A stretch of DNA of 39,556 nucleotides, taken from contig CABQKA010000012.1 in NCBI GenBank assembly GCA_902464615.1, positions 1-39,556 on the forward strand, written 5' to 3'. Source of the DNA: an uncultured Prevotella sp. Its GTDB lineage: Bacteria > Bacteroidota > Bacteroidia > Bacteroidales > Bacteroidaceae. The first letter of the stretch is position 1. Each line of letters starts with the position of its first letter. A model generated the notes under the pieces. That model saw nothing but the letters and a program-made list of their open reading frames with translations, did not search any database and was not told where the DNA came from. A program made the position numbers and the translations under genes. This document shows, piece by piece, positions 8,019 through 14,349 of the stretch.

Positions 8019-9071
8019 ATGAAAATAGGAAATATTGACTTGGGCTTCCGCCCCGTCCTGCTCGCCCCGATGGAGGATGTGACCGACCAGGCCTTCCGGC
8101 TGCTTTGCCGCCGGCTGGGCGCTTCGATGGTCTACTCCGAGTTCGTCGCCGCCGATGCTTTGGTGCGGATGGTGAACAAGAGCCTCGCGAAGCTCACCGT
8201 GAGCGAGGAGGAGCGGCCCGTAGCCATCCAGATCTACGGCAAAGACCCGGCGGCCGTGCGCGATGCGGCCCAGATTGTCGTGGAGCGGGCGCATCCCGAC
8301 GTGCTCGACCTCAACTTCGGCTGCCCGGTGAAGCGGGTGGCCGGAAAGGGAGCCGGGGCCGGACTCCTGCGCAACGTGCCCCTCATGCTGGACATTGCCC
8401 GCACTGTGGCCGATGCCGTCCCCGTTCCCGTCACGGCCAAGACGCGCCTGGGCTGGGACGCCGAACACATGGAAATCGTCACGCTGGCCGAGCAGTTGCA
8501 GGACTGCGGCATCCAGGCACTGACCATCCACGGGCGCACGCGGGCGCAGATGTACACCGGTGTGGCGGACTGGACGCTTATCGGCGCCGTCAAGCGCAAC
8601 CCTCGGATGCGCATCCCCATTATCGGCAACGGCGACCTGGCTACGGGCGAGGACGCCCGGCGCGCTTTCGACGAGTATGGCGTAGACGCCGTGATGGTAG
8701 GGCGCGCCACGTTCGGCCGTCCCTGGGTGTTTGCCGAGATGCGCAGCGTGCTCGACGGGCGGCCTTTCAGCGCGGAAGGCGTCGTCGCCAGTTCCCATGC
8801 CCCGTTTTCGCCCGACTGGCAGCTCGACGTCCTCGAAGAGCAGGTGCGCCGCAGCGTGGCCCGTGCCGGGGAATACGGCGGCATTCTCCACATCCGCCGC
8901 CACCTGGCCGCTTCGCCTCTTTTCAAGGGACTGCCCGACTTCCGCCCGACGCGGGTGGCCATGCTCCGGGCCGCTACGCTCGATGAGCTTTTCGCCATTA
9001 TGGAGTCCACGCGCCCGGCCATCCGGGCCCGCGCCGCGGGCGTCGCTGCCGCCGGCACGGCCGCCGTTTAG
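8019..9071 (+). CDS. dusB: tRNA-dihydrouridine synthase, DusB-like
   Basis: This FMN enzyme reduces specific uridines in the tRNA D-loop. The 350-residue TIM-barrel protein shows LAPMEDVTDQAFR (about 15-27, FMN-binding first strand), LNFGCPVKRVAGKGAGAGL with catalytic Cys102, VTAKTRLGW in the middle of the barrel, LTIHGRTRAQMY, and the phosphate-binding GNGDLATGEDA and VMVGRATFGRPW near the C-terminal end of the barrel. The ATG at 8019 fits the family N-terminus; the frame is open further upstream but overlaps the protease gene. It is the last gene of the run that begins with argB, and a strong terminator follows. DusB is chosen over other Dus paralogs by the CPVKRVAGKGAGAGLL block; no paralog comparison was run. 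Confidence 0.92.
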   Translation: MKIGNIDLGFRPVLLAPMEDVTDQAFRLLCRRLGASMVYSEFVAADALVRMVNKSLAKLTVSEEERPVAIQIYGKDPAAVRDAAQIVVERAHPDVLDLNFGCPVKRVAGKGAGAGLLRNVPLMLDIARTVADAVPVPVTAKTRLGWDAEHMEIVTLAEQLQDCGIQALTIHGRTRAQMYTGVADWTLIGAVKRNPRMRIPIIGNGDLATGEDARRAFDEYGVDAVMVGRATFGRPWVFAEMRSVLDGRPFSAEGVVASSHAPFSPDWQLDVLEEQVRRSVARAGEYGGILHIRRHLAASPLFKGLPDFRPTRVAMLRAATLDELFAIMESTRPAIRARAAGVAAAGTAAV

Positions 9072-9098
9072 GCCAGCTCCGGCCCTTAGGCGCGTAAG

Positions 9099-9146
9099 AA
9101 CCGGGCTAAGCTCCGTGGTTACGGGGCTTAGCCCGGTTTCTTTTTT
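9099..9146 (+). terminator. Rho-independent terminator after dusB, built on a recurrent palindrome
   Basis: A continuous 18-bp stem (9099-9116 with 9121-9138, one G-U pair) with a 4-nt loop is followed by T-rich 9137-9146. The right half contains an 18-nt core (9114-9131) that recurs with two changes on the minus strand at 17846-17863. Confidence 0.9.
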
Positions 9147-9178
9147 CTTCCTCCGGTGCGGCTGCCGCCGTCATGGAG

Positions 9179-9209
9179 TTGGCCGTTTGCCTATTTTTCC
9201 GTATCTTTA
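9179..9209 (+). promoter_or_regulatory. Putative promoter of the SLC13 transporter gene
   Basis: TTGG at 9179-9182 and TATCTTTA at 9202-9209 have Bacteroidota spacing (20 nt after TTG). The -7 element differs from consensus at its last base. It lies 45 nt before the chosen ATG. Confidence 0.5.
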
Positions 9210-9253
9210 CCTGCGCAATCCGCGTTTGCCACTTCATTAAACACGAATCCAAT

Positions 9254-11089
9254 ATGACAGCGACACTAATCATCCTGGCCGTGGCGGCCATACTCTTTGT
9301 GAGCGGGCGCATCCGCTCGGACCTCGTGGCCGTCTGTGCCGCCCTGGCGTTGGTGCTTACCGGCGTGCTGACTCCGGAAGAGGCACTCTCCGGCTTTTCC
9401 AACCCCTTGGTCATCATGATGGTGGGCCTCTTCGTGGTGGGCGGCGGCATCTTTTCGACCGGCCTGGCCAAGATGGCCGGCAGCCGCATCCTCGGGCTGG
9501 CGGGCCGCAGCGAGACCCGCCTCCTCGTGCTGCTGATGCTCGCCACCTCGTTCGTAGGCGCATTCGTAAGCAACACGGGCACCGTGGCCCTGATGCTCCC
9601 CATCGTAGTCAGCATGGCGCGTGCCGCGGGCCTCTCGGCCGCCCGTTTCCTCATGCCGTTGGCGTTTGCCGGCAGCATGGGCGGTATGCTGACCCTGATT
9701 GGTACGCCGCCCAACCTTATTGTGCGCGATGCGTTGACACATGCCGGCTACGAGCCGTTGGGCTTCTTTTCCTTTACACCGGTGGGGCTGATTTGCATCG
9801 CCGTGGGCGTATTGGTGCTCATACCCCTTTCCCGCCGTTTCCTGAAGGGCAAGGGGTCGGAGCAGTCGCAAGGCGGCGGGAAGTCGCTGGAACAACTGGC
9901 GGCGGAGTATCAGTTGGTGGAGGGGGTCGCCCCGTGGCGCGTGACGGAAGGTTCGTCGCTGGCCGGCCACACGGTGCGTTCGCTCGACGTTTATGGCCGC
10001 TACGGCGTGACGGTGCTCGAGGTGCGCCGCGCGCGGCAGGGACGTAGCCAGCTCCTGAAGCGGATAGAACAGTTCGCCGCCGCCGACGTGGAGCTCGCCC
10101 CCGGCGATGTGCTCTATCTGAGCGGGCCGGAGGAGCGCGTGAGGCAGTTTGCCGCCGAGGCGGCGCTGGAGCGCGGCCCGCACGGGAAGAAAGGCCGTCT
10201 GCAGTTTTACGATGTCGGGATGGCCGAAATCCTGCTGCTCCCCACCTCGTCGCTGGCCGGGCGCACCGTGCAGGAGGCCGGCTTCCGCGCCCACTACGGC
10301 GTGAATGTGCTCGGGGTGCGCCGCCGGGGGGAGTATTTGCTCAAGGATATCAAGGACATCCGCCTGCACGCCTCGGACGTGGTGCTGGTCCAGGGCTCGT
10401 GGAAACGCATCTCGCTCCTGGCCGGCGAAGACGACAAATGGGTGGTGCTGGGCCAGCCGCTGGAACAGGCGCGCCGCGTGACGCTCGACTACAAAGCCCC
10501 CGTGGCCGCCTTCATCATGCTGCTCATGGTGCTGGCCATGGCCATCGACGCCATCCCCGTGGCGCCTGTGACGGCCGTCATGGTGGCGGCGGTGCTGATG
10601 GTCTTCAGCGGTTGCCTGCGCAACGTGGAGGAGGCCTATAAATCCATCAATTGGGAAAGCATCGTGCTTTTCGGGGCCATGTTGCCCATGTCGACCGCCC
10701 TGGAAAAGACCGGCGCGTCTGAACTCATCTCCCATTCGCTGGTCAGCGCTTTCGGCGGCTACGGGCCTTACGTGTTGCTGGCAGCAATCTATGTGGCCAC
10801 TTCGCTGTTGACGTTTTTCATCTCGAACACGGTGACTGCCGTGCTTATGGCGCCTATCGCCCTTTCCTCCGCGGTGGCGCAGGGCTGGAGCGCCGTGCCT
10901 TTCCTCATGGCCGTGACCGTAGCGGCAAGCATGTGTTTCGCTTCGCCCTTTTCCACTCCGCCCAATGCGTTGGTGATGGCGGCCGGGGGCTATCGTCCGA
11001 TGGATTACGTGAAGGTGGGCCTGCCGCTCCAGCTGGTGCTTGCCGTAGTCATGGTGCTGGTGCTGCCTTTGCTTTTCCCCTTCGGCTAA
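9254..11089 (+). CDS. SLC13/DASS-family transporter with two RCK_C (TrkA_C) domains
   Basis: The 611-residue inner-membrane transporter has two membrane halves around a cytoplasmic insert. The N-terminal half (about 1-200) has SNTGTVALMLPI and GTPPNLIV, and the C-terminal half (about 415-611) has SNTVTAVLMAPIA and STPPNALVM. These paired SNT/TPPN hairpins form the sodium and substrate sites in this superfamily. The insert holds two RCK_C-like domains, about 220-305 (SSLAGHTVRSLDVYGRYGV to GDVLYLSG) and about 320-400 (SSLAGRTVQEAGF to SDVVLVQG). The substrate (dicarboxylate, sulfate or other anion) cannot be read from sequence. ATG 9254 is preferred over an upstream in-frame ATG at 9173 because the promoter-like motif lies between them and the membrane region begins here. 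It converges on recO, ending only 8 bp from it. Confidence 0.88.
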   Translation: MTATLIILAVAAILFVSGRIRSDLVAVCAALALVLTGVLTPEEALSGFSNPLVIMMVGLFVVGGGIFSTGLAKMAGSRILGLAGRSETRLLVLLMLATSFVGAFVSNTGTVALMLPIVVSMARAAGLSAARFLMPLAFAGSMGGMLTLIGTPPNLIVRDALTHAGYEPLGFFSFTPVGLICIAVGVLVLIPLSRRFLKGKGSEQSQGGGKSLEQLAAEYQLVEGVAPWRVTEGSSLAGHTVRSLDVYGRYGVTVLEVRRARQGRSQLLKRIEQFAAADVELAPGDVLYLSGPEERVRQFAAEAALERGPHGKKGRLQFYDVGMAEILLLPTSSLAGRTVQEAGFRAHYGVNVLGVRRRGEYLLKDIKDIRLHASDVVLVQGSWKRISLLAGEDDKWVVLGQPLEQARRVTLDYKAPVAAFIMLLMVLAMAIDAIPVAPVTAVMVAAVLMVFSGCLRNVEEAYKSINWESIVLFGAMLPMSTALEKTGASELISHSLVSAFGGYGPYVLLAAIYVATSLLTFFISNTVTAVLMAPIALSSAVAQGWSAVPFLMAVTVAASMCFASPFSTPPNALVMAAGGYRPMDYVKVGLPLQLVLAVVMVLVLPLLFPFG

Positions 11090-11097
11090 GTGCCGCC

Positions 11098-11838
11098 TCA
11101 CGGCCGGGCCGTTGCGGAGAACAGGTCGCGCAGGACGGCCAATGACTTCAGTTCAGGAAAATTGGGGACGTGCAGGCGATAGTACGTGTTGATTTGCTCC
11201 AGCAGACGGCTGCGCTCGGCTCCAGAGAAGCGGAACAGGCGCATTGTGGCGTAGTCCATCCGCATGAGCAGCGGCAGGCGGGCCGCTTCGTCCGGACCGA
11301 CAAAATGGGCGTGTGCCGGCCGCTCCGGGACAAACCGCCCGGCTTCGAGGTCGAAACAGTAGCCCGCCCGGGCCGACTCGAGGTTAGGCTCGAAGCCAAG
11401 GAAGTGGGCGAGCCGTAGCAGAAAGACCAGGTGGAAATTGGCGAAGCCATCCGGACAAGTGTCGAGCCACTGCACGGAGCGGAATACGTATTCGAAGAGC
11501 GCCTGCGAGACTTCCTCGCCGCGCACGGCGTGGAGCAGGAATTCGGAAAGGAATAAGGCAATGGCCGCCTTGCCCGGGTCGTAAGGCAAGGATACGAGCG
11601 GAACGGCCGTTTGGGCGGCGCGTGGCCGCCGCAGGCCGTTGCCGGCGCGCTGGTTCCACTCCAGTTCGAGAAGGGCCAGCGGCTGGAAGAGCGTGTAGCG
11701 CACGACGGCGCGTGCAGAACGCGAAATGCGCACCATGAAAGCCACACAACCCGCCTGCTCCGTCAGCACGTGGCAGATGAGTTGCTCGTCATTGTATTTT
11801 ATGGTATGGAGCACAATGCCCCTTGATTTGATGAACAT
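11098..11838 (-). CDS. recO: DNA repair protein RecO
   Basis: RecO loads RecA in the RecFOR recombinational repair pathway and binds DNA, SSB and RecR. The 246-residue product starts with the family OB-fold N-terminus (FIKSRGIVLHTIKYNDEQLI, about 2-21), continues with AGCVAFMVRIS and TLFQPLALLELEW (OB strands), and then has an all-helical C-terminal region. Cys200-type zinc-finger cysteines found in some RecO proteins are not evident. It is transcribed toward the SLC13 gene, with the stop codons only 8 bp apart and no clear terminator between them. A -7 element (TATATTTG, minus strand) lies about 110 nt upstream. The position back-to-back with tRNA-Glu/rpsT is familiar in Bacteroidales. Confidence 0.9.
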   Translation of the reverse strand: MFIKSRGIVLHTIKYNDEQLICHVLTEQAGCVAFMVRISRSARAVVRYTLFQPLALLELEWNQRAGNGLRRPRAAQTAVPLVSLPYDPGKAAIALFLSEFLLHAVRGEEVSQALFEYVFRSVQWLDTCPDGFANFHLVFLLRLAHFLGFEPNLESARAGYCFDLEAGRFVPERPAHAHFVGPDEAARLPLLMRMDYATMRLFRFSGAERSRLLEQINTYYRLHVPNFPELKSLAVLRDLFSATARP

Positions 11839-12132
11839 AGGCAGTCAGGCCGACGGCCAGCCGAGGCCGGCGGCGGGAATGGGAGCGGAAGGTTGCCCTC
11901 AGGCGCCGCCGTTTGCGGCTTCAGCGGTCAGAGCGTGGAAAACAGGTTGCAAATATAAGGAAAATCAGCAAATGGCGGCCTTTATCCGCCCACCGGAATG
12001 CGGGCCGCGCATAGACCTGGCCGGAGCACCCCATTCCTTCGCTCCGACACGGGATAACCGGGCTTCCTGGCGTCAATAAAGCCGCGCATCGGGCAAAAAA
12101 ACCGCATTTTCGCAAAAAAAATGCGGAAATGC
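11839..12132. other. Gene-free region between recO and tRNA-Glu/rpsT
   Basis: No convincing gene is seen. It holds the recO leader and -7 element, and an A/T-rich 9-bp hairpin (12102-12110 with 12118-12126) that on the minus strand is followed by seven T, although no minus gene reads into it. The rest shows nothing recognisable. Confidence 0.5.
11950..11957 (-). promoter_or_regulatory. Bacteroidota -7 element upstream of recO
   Basis: The minus strand reads TATATTTG, a full TAnnTTTG match about 110 nt before the recO start. No well-spaced TTTG is apparent, so this is a partial match. Confidence 0.45.
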
Positions 12133-12163
12133 TTGGTCGGTAAGATTTATTGTACTACTTTTG
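12133..12163 (+). promoter_or_regulatory. Bacteroidota promoter for tRNA-Glu and rpsT
   Basis: TTGG at 12133-12136 and TACTTTTG at 12156-12163 have a 20-nt gap after TTG, which is a full consensus match. The tRNA begins about 48 nt downstream of the -7 element. Confidence 0.8.
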
Positions 12164-12211
12164 CACTCGCATTTCGGTCACACCGCGAGGGTGGCCTTGA
12201 ATGCGGAGGAT

Positions 12212-12283
12212 GGCCCATTCGTCTATCGGTTAGGACGTGAGATTTTCATTCTCAAAAGAGCAGTTCGATTCTGCTATGGGCTA
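12212..12283 (+). tRNA. tRNA-Glu (TTC anticodon)
   Basis: A 72-nt cloverleaf: acceptor GGCCCAT pairs with ATGGGCT (one G-U), discriminator A; D arm GTCTATCGGTTAGGAC; anticodon stem TGAGA/TCTCA with loop TTTTCAT giving anticodon TTC; T arm GCAG-TTCGATT-CTGC. CCA is not encoded. rpsT starts 25 nt later, so tRNA and ribosomal-protein mRNA are probably one transcript that is processed. Confidence 0.95.
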
Positions 12284-12308
12284 CATAAATTAATAACGAA
12301 ATTTCAAA

Positions 12309-12563
12309 ATGGCAAACCACAAATCATCTGTAAAAAGGATTCGTCAGACGGCGAAGCGCAGGCTGCACAACAGATATTACGCCAAGACAATGCGTAATGC
12401 AGTTCGTAAGCTCCGTGCTACAACTGACAAAGCAGCTGCCGATGAGCTTCTGCCGAAGGTGCAGAAGATGCTGGATAAGCTTGCTAAGAGAAACATTATC
12501 CATAAGAACAAAGCGGCTAATTTGAAGTCGAGCATCGCGCTCCATGTGAACAAGTTGTCGTGA
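12309..12563 (+). CDS. rpsT: 30S ribosomal protein S20
   Basis: The 84-residue basic helical protein bS20 binds 16S rRNA in the small subunit. The N-terminus MANHKSSVKRIRQTAKRR is the family hallmark, followed by MRNAVRKLRA and KNKAANLKSSIALHVNKLS near the C-terminus, which correspond to the helices of the three-helix bundle. The length is standard. It lies 25 nt after tRNA-Glu under the promoter at 12133-12163, with no promoter of its own visible, so it is probably expressed by read-through of the tRNA gene and RNA processing. A long hairpin follows. Confidence 0.97.
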   Translation: MANHKSSVKRIRQTAKRRLHNRYYAKTMRNAVRKLRATTDKAAADELLPKVQKMLDKLAKRNIIHKNKAANLKSSIALHVNKLS

Positions 12564-12587
12564 GCCGGCAGATGGATATATAAATAC

Positions 12588-12636
12588 GCATAACGTGGGG
12601 CGGCCCTTTCCCTAAGGGTCGCCCCGCTTGTTATGC
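12588..12636 (+). terminator. Probable terminator hairpin after rpsT
   Basis: A two-part stem: outer 7 bp (12588-12594 with 12630-12636) and inner 11 bp (12597-12607 with 12615-12625, one G-U), with a small internal loop. There is no strong T run after it, so termination efficiency is uncertain; it could equally stabilise the 3' end. Confidence 0.5.
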
Positions 12637-12728
12637 CGTCTGCTGTACCGCGTCTGCCGGATGAAAATCGTAAGGCAAGCGCACAAGAGAAGTTTGGCCG
12701 TTTCTTCGGCGGTTATGAAAATTATATT

Positions 12729-12736
12729 TATCTTTG
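12729..12736 (+). promoter_or_regulatory. Bacteroidota -7 element upstream of the RNA methyltransferase gene
   Basis: TATCTTTG is a full TAnnTTTG match about 97 nt before the ATG. No good TTTG sits at the expected -33 distance. The 12637-12728 stretch shows nothing else recognisable. Confidence 0.5.
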
Positions 12737-12832
12737 CTTGGAAAACCAGTTTGAGCCTTGGCATTCTGTCGCACCGTACAGCCGCGGCAACGGGCGAAGC
12801 CGCCAACGGAGTATAAGCACATATTATTATTA

Positions 12833-14347
12833 ATGGAAGAATTTGAACTCATTGCCAAAACGTTCCAAGGCTTGGAACAGGTTTTGGCCCGGGAACTAAG
12901 GGAACTCGGCGCGGGCAATGTACGGCCCGGATACCGTATGGTCTCTTTCACCGGCGACCAGGAGATGATGTATCGGGCGAACTTTTGCTTGCGCACGGCT
13001 GTGCGAATCCTGAAACCTATCAAACATTTCGTGGCCAAGGACGCCGACGATGTCTATGCGGCGGTACGCAGCATAGACTGGAGCCGTTATCTGGACTTGA
13101 GCACGACGTTTTCCGTAGATAGCGTGGTTAATTCCGAAGAGTTCCGGCATTCCAAGTTTGTTGCCTACAAAGTGAAAGATGCCATTGTGGATTACTTCCG
13201 CGAGACTACGGGTAAACGGCCGAACATCAGTATAAGCAATCCTGACATGAAGCTCAATATCCACATCTCAGAGGAAAATTGCACCCTGTCGTTGGATTCT
13301 TCCGGCGACAGTCTGCATTTGCGCGGTTACCGCACGGCTTCTGTCGAGGCGCCTATTAACGAAGTCTTGGCTGCCGGTCTGCTGAAACTCGCGGGCTGGA
13401 ACGGCGAAACGGACTTTATTGACCCTTTCTGCGGCTCCGGTACGTTGCTCGTGGAGGCCGCACTTATGGCCCGCAACATCTATCCCGGGGTCTTCCGGAA
13501 GGCCTTCGGTTTCGAGAAATGGAAGGATTTCGACCGTGATTTGCTGGACCGGATTTATAACGACGATTCCGCCGAACGGGAGTTCCAGCATAAGATTTAT
13601 GGCTACGACTTGAATCAGCGCGCCGTCGAGGCGGCGTTGGCCAACGCCAAGAACGCCGGCGTGGCCGATTGTATTATAGTGGAGCGCCGCGACATTCAAA
13701 GTTTTAAGCACGCCACTAAGGATAAGGCGTTGATGGTTACCAATCCTCCTTACGGCGAAAGGCTCGTCACTCCCGACCTGCTGGGTATATACCGCACACT
13801 GGGAGAGCGCCTGAAGCACGAGTTTCTCGATAACGACGCGTGGGTGATCAGCTCACGTGCGGAGTGTTTTGATGAAATCGGACTTAAGGCGAGCGTCAGC
13901 ATTCCTTTATATAATGGTTCGTTGGAATGCGATTTCCGTAAATACCAGATTTTTGCCGGCCGCCTGGATGAGTACCGTGCCGGTGGCGGTACGGTGAAAA
14001 GCGACGAAGACCGTCGCCGCATGGCCGATAAGCGCCATACGCGCCTTTCCCGTAATGATGCAAACGAGCGGCGCAACATGCAGGAGACAGAGGAAGACTT
14101 GAGTGATGACCCCGAATATTTGCTCCTGCGCAATATGCACCGTGAGTTTGAACGCAACTTCGGCCGTTATGGCCGGCGTGATGAAGGACGCCGGCAAGAG
14201 CGCCGGTCGGACCGCCGCGACAATAGCCGGAAAGAGGACAGCCGCCGCACCGAGCGCGGCAACTACGGACGCGAGGCCGGCGGCCGTCGCCCGGACCGTG
14301 AAGGCTACGGACGGAAATCGTTTGACAGAAAACCAAAAAAGTATTGA
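12833..14347 (+). CDS. THUMP-domain class I SAM RNA methyltransferase (RlmL-like) with Arg-rich C-terminal tail
   Basis: The 504-residue protein resembles the N-terminal half of E. coli RlmL, which makes m2G2445 in 23S rRNA. The N-terminal THUMP-like RNA-binding region (about 1-165) begins FELIAKTFQGLEQVLARELR. The methyltransferase domain has a SAM loop DPFCGSGTLLVEAALMA (197-213) and the catalytic NPPYGER (304-310). From about residue 446 (base 14168) the sequence changes to a low-complexity tail rich in Arg, Asp, Gly, Ser and Tyr, ending RKSFDRKPKKY; such tails usually add non-specific RNA binding. Start ATG 12833 is chosen because THUMP homology begins there; the frame is open upstream without a family match. 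The stop is 2 nt before the next gene, so the two are co-transcribed. The exact rRNA target is inference. Confidence 0.87.
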   Translation: MEEFELIAKTFQGLEQVLARELRELGAGNVRPGYRMVSFTGDQEMMYRANFCLRTAVRILKPIKHFVAKDADDVYAAVRSIDWSRYLDLSTTFSVDSVVNSEEFRHSKFVAYKVKDAIVDYFRETTGKRPNISISNPDMKLNIHISEENCTLSLDSSGDSLHLRGYRTASVEAPINEVLAAGLLKLAGWNGETDFIDPFCGSGTLLVEAALMARNIYPGVFRKAFGFEKWKDFDRDLLDRIYNDDSAEREFQHKIYGYDLNQRAVEAALANAKNAGVADCIIVERRDIQSFKHATKDKALMVTNPPYGERLVTPDLLGIYRTLGERLKHEFLDNDAWVISSRAECFDEIGLKASVSIPLYNGSLECDFRKYQIFAGRLDEYRAGGGTVKSDEDRRRMADKRHTRLSRNDANERRNMQETEEDLSDDPEYLLLRNMHREFERNFGRYGRRDEGRRQERRSDRRDNSRKEDSRRTERGNYGREAGGRRPDREGYGRKSFDRKPKKY

Positions 14348-14349
14348 GC

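Noticed and set aside
9266..11101. 611-codon open frame on the minus strand
   Set aside because: It is antisense to the SLC13 transporter, and its translation is a His/Gln/Arg-rich low-complexity string with no recognisable fold.
12102..12126. A/T-rich hairpin followed by seven T on the minus strand
   Set aside because: It looks like a terminator, but no minus-strand gene reads toward it (the genes to its right are plus strand). It may block antisense reading, but nothing supports a function.
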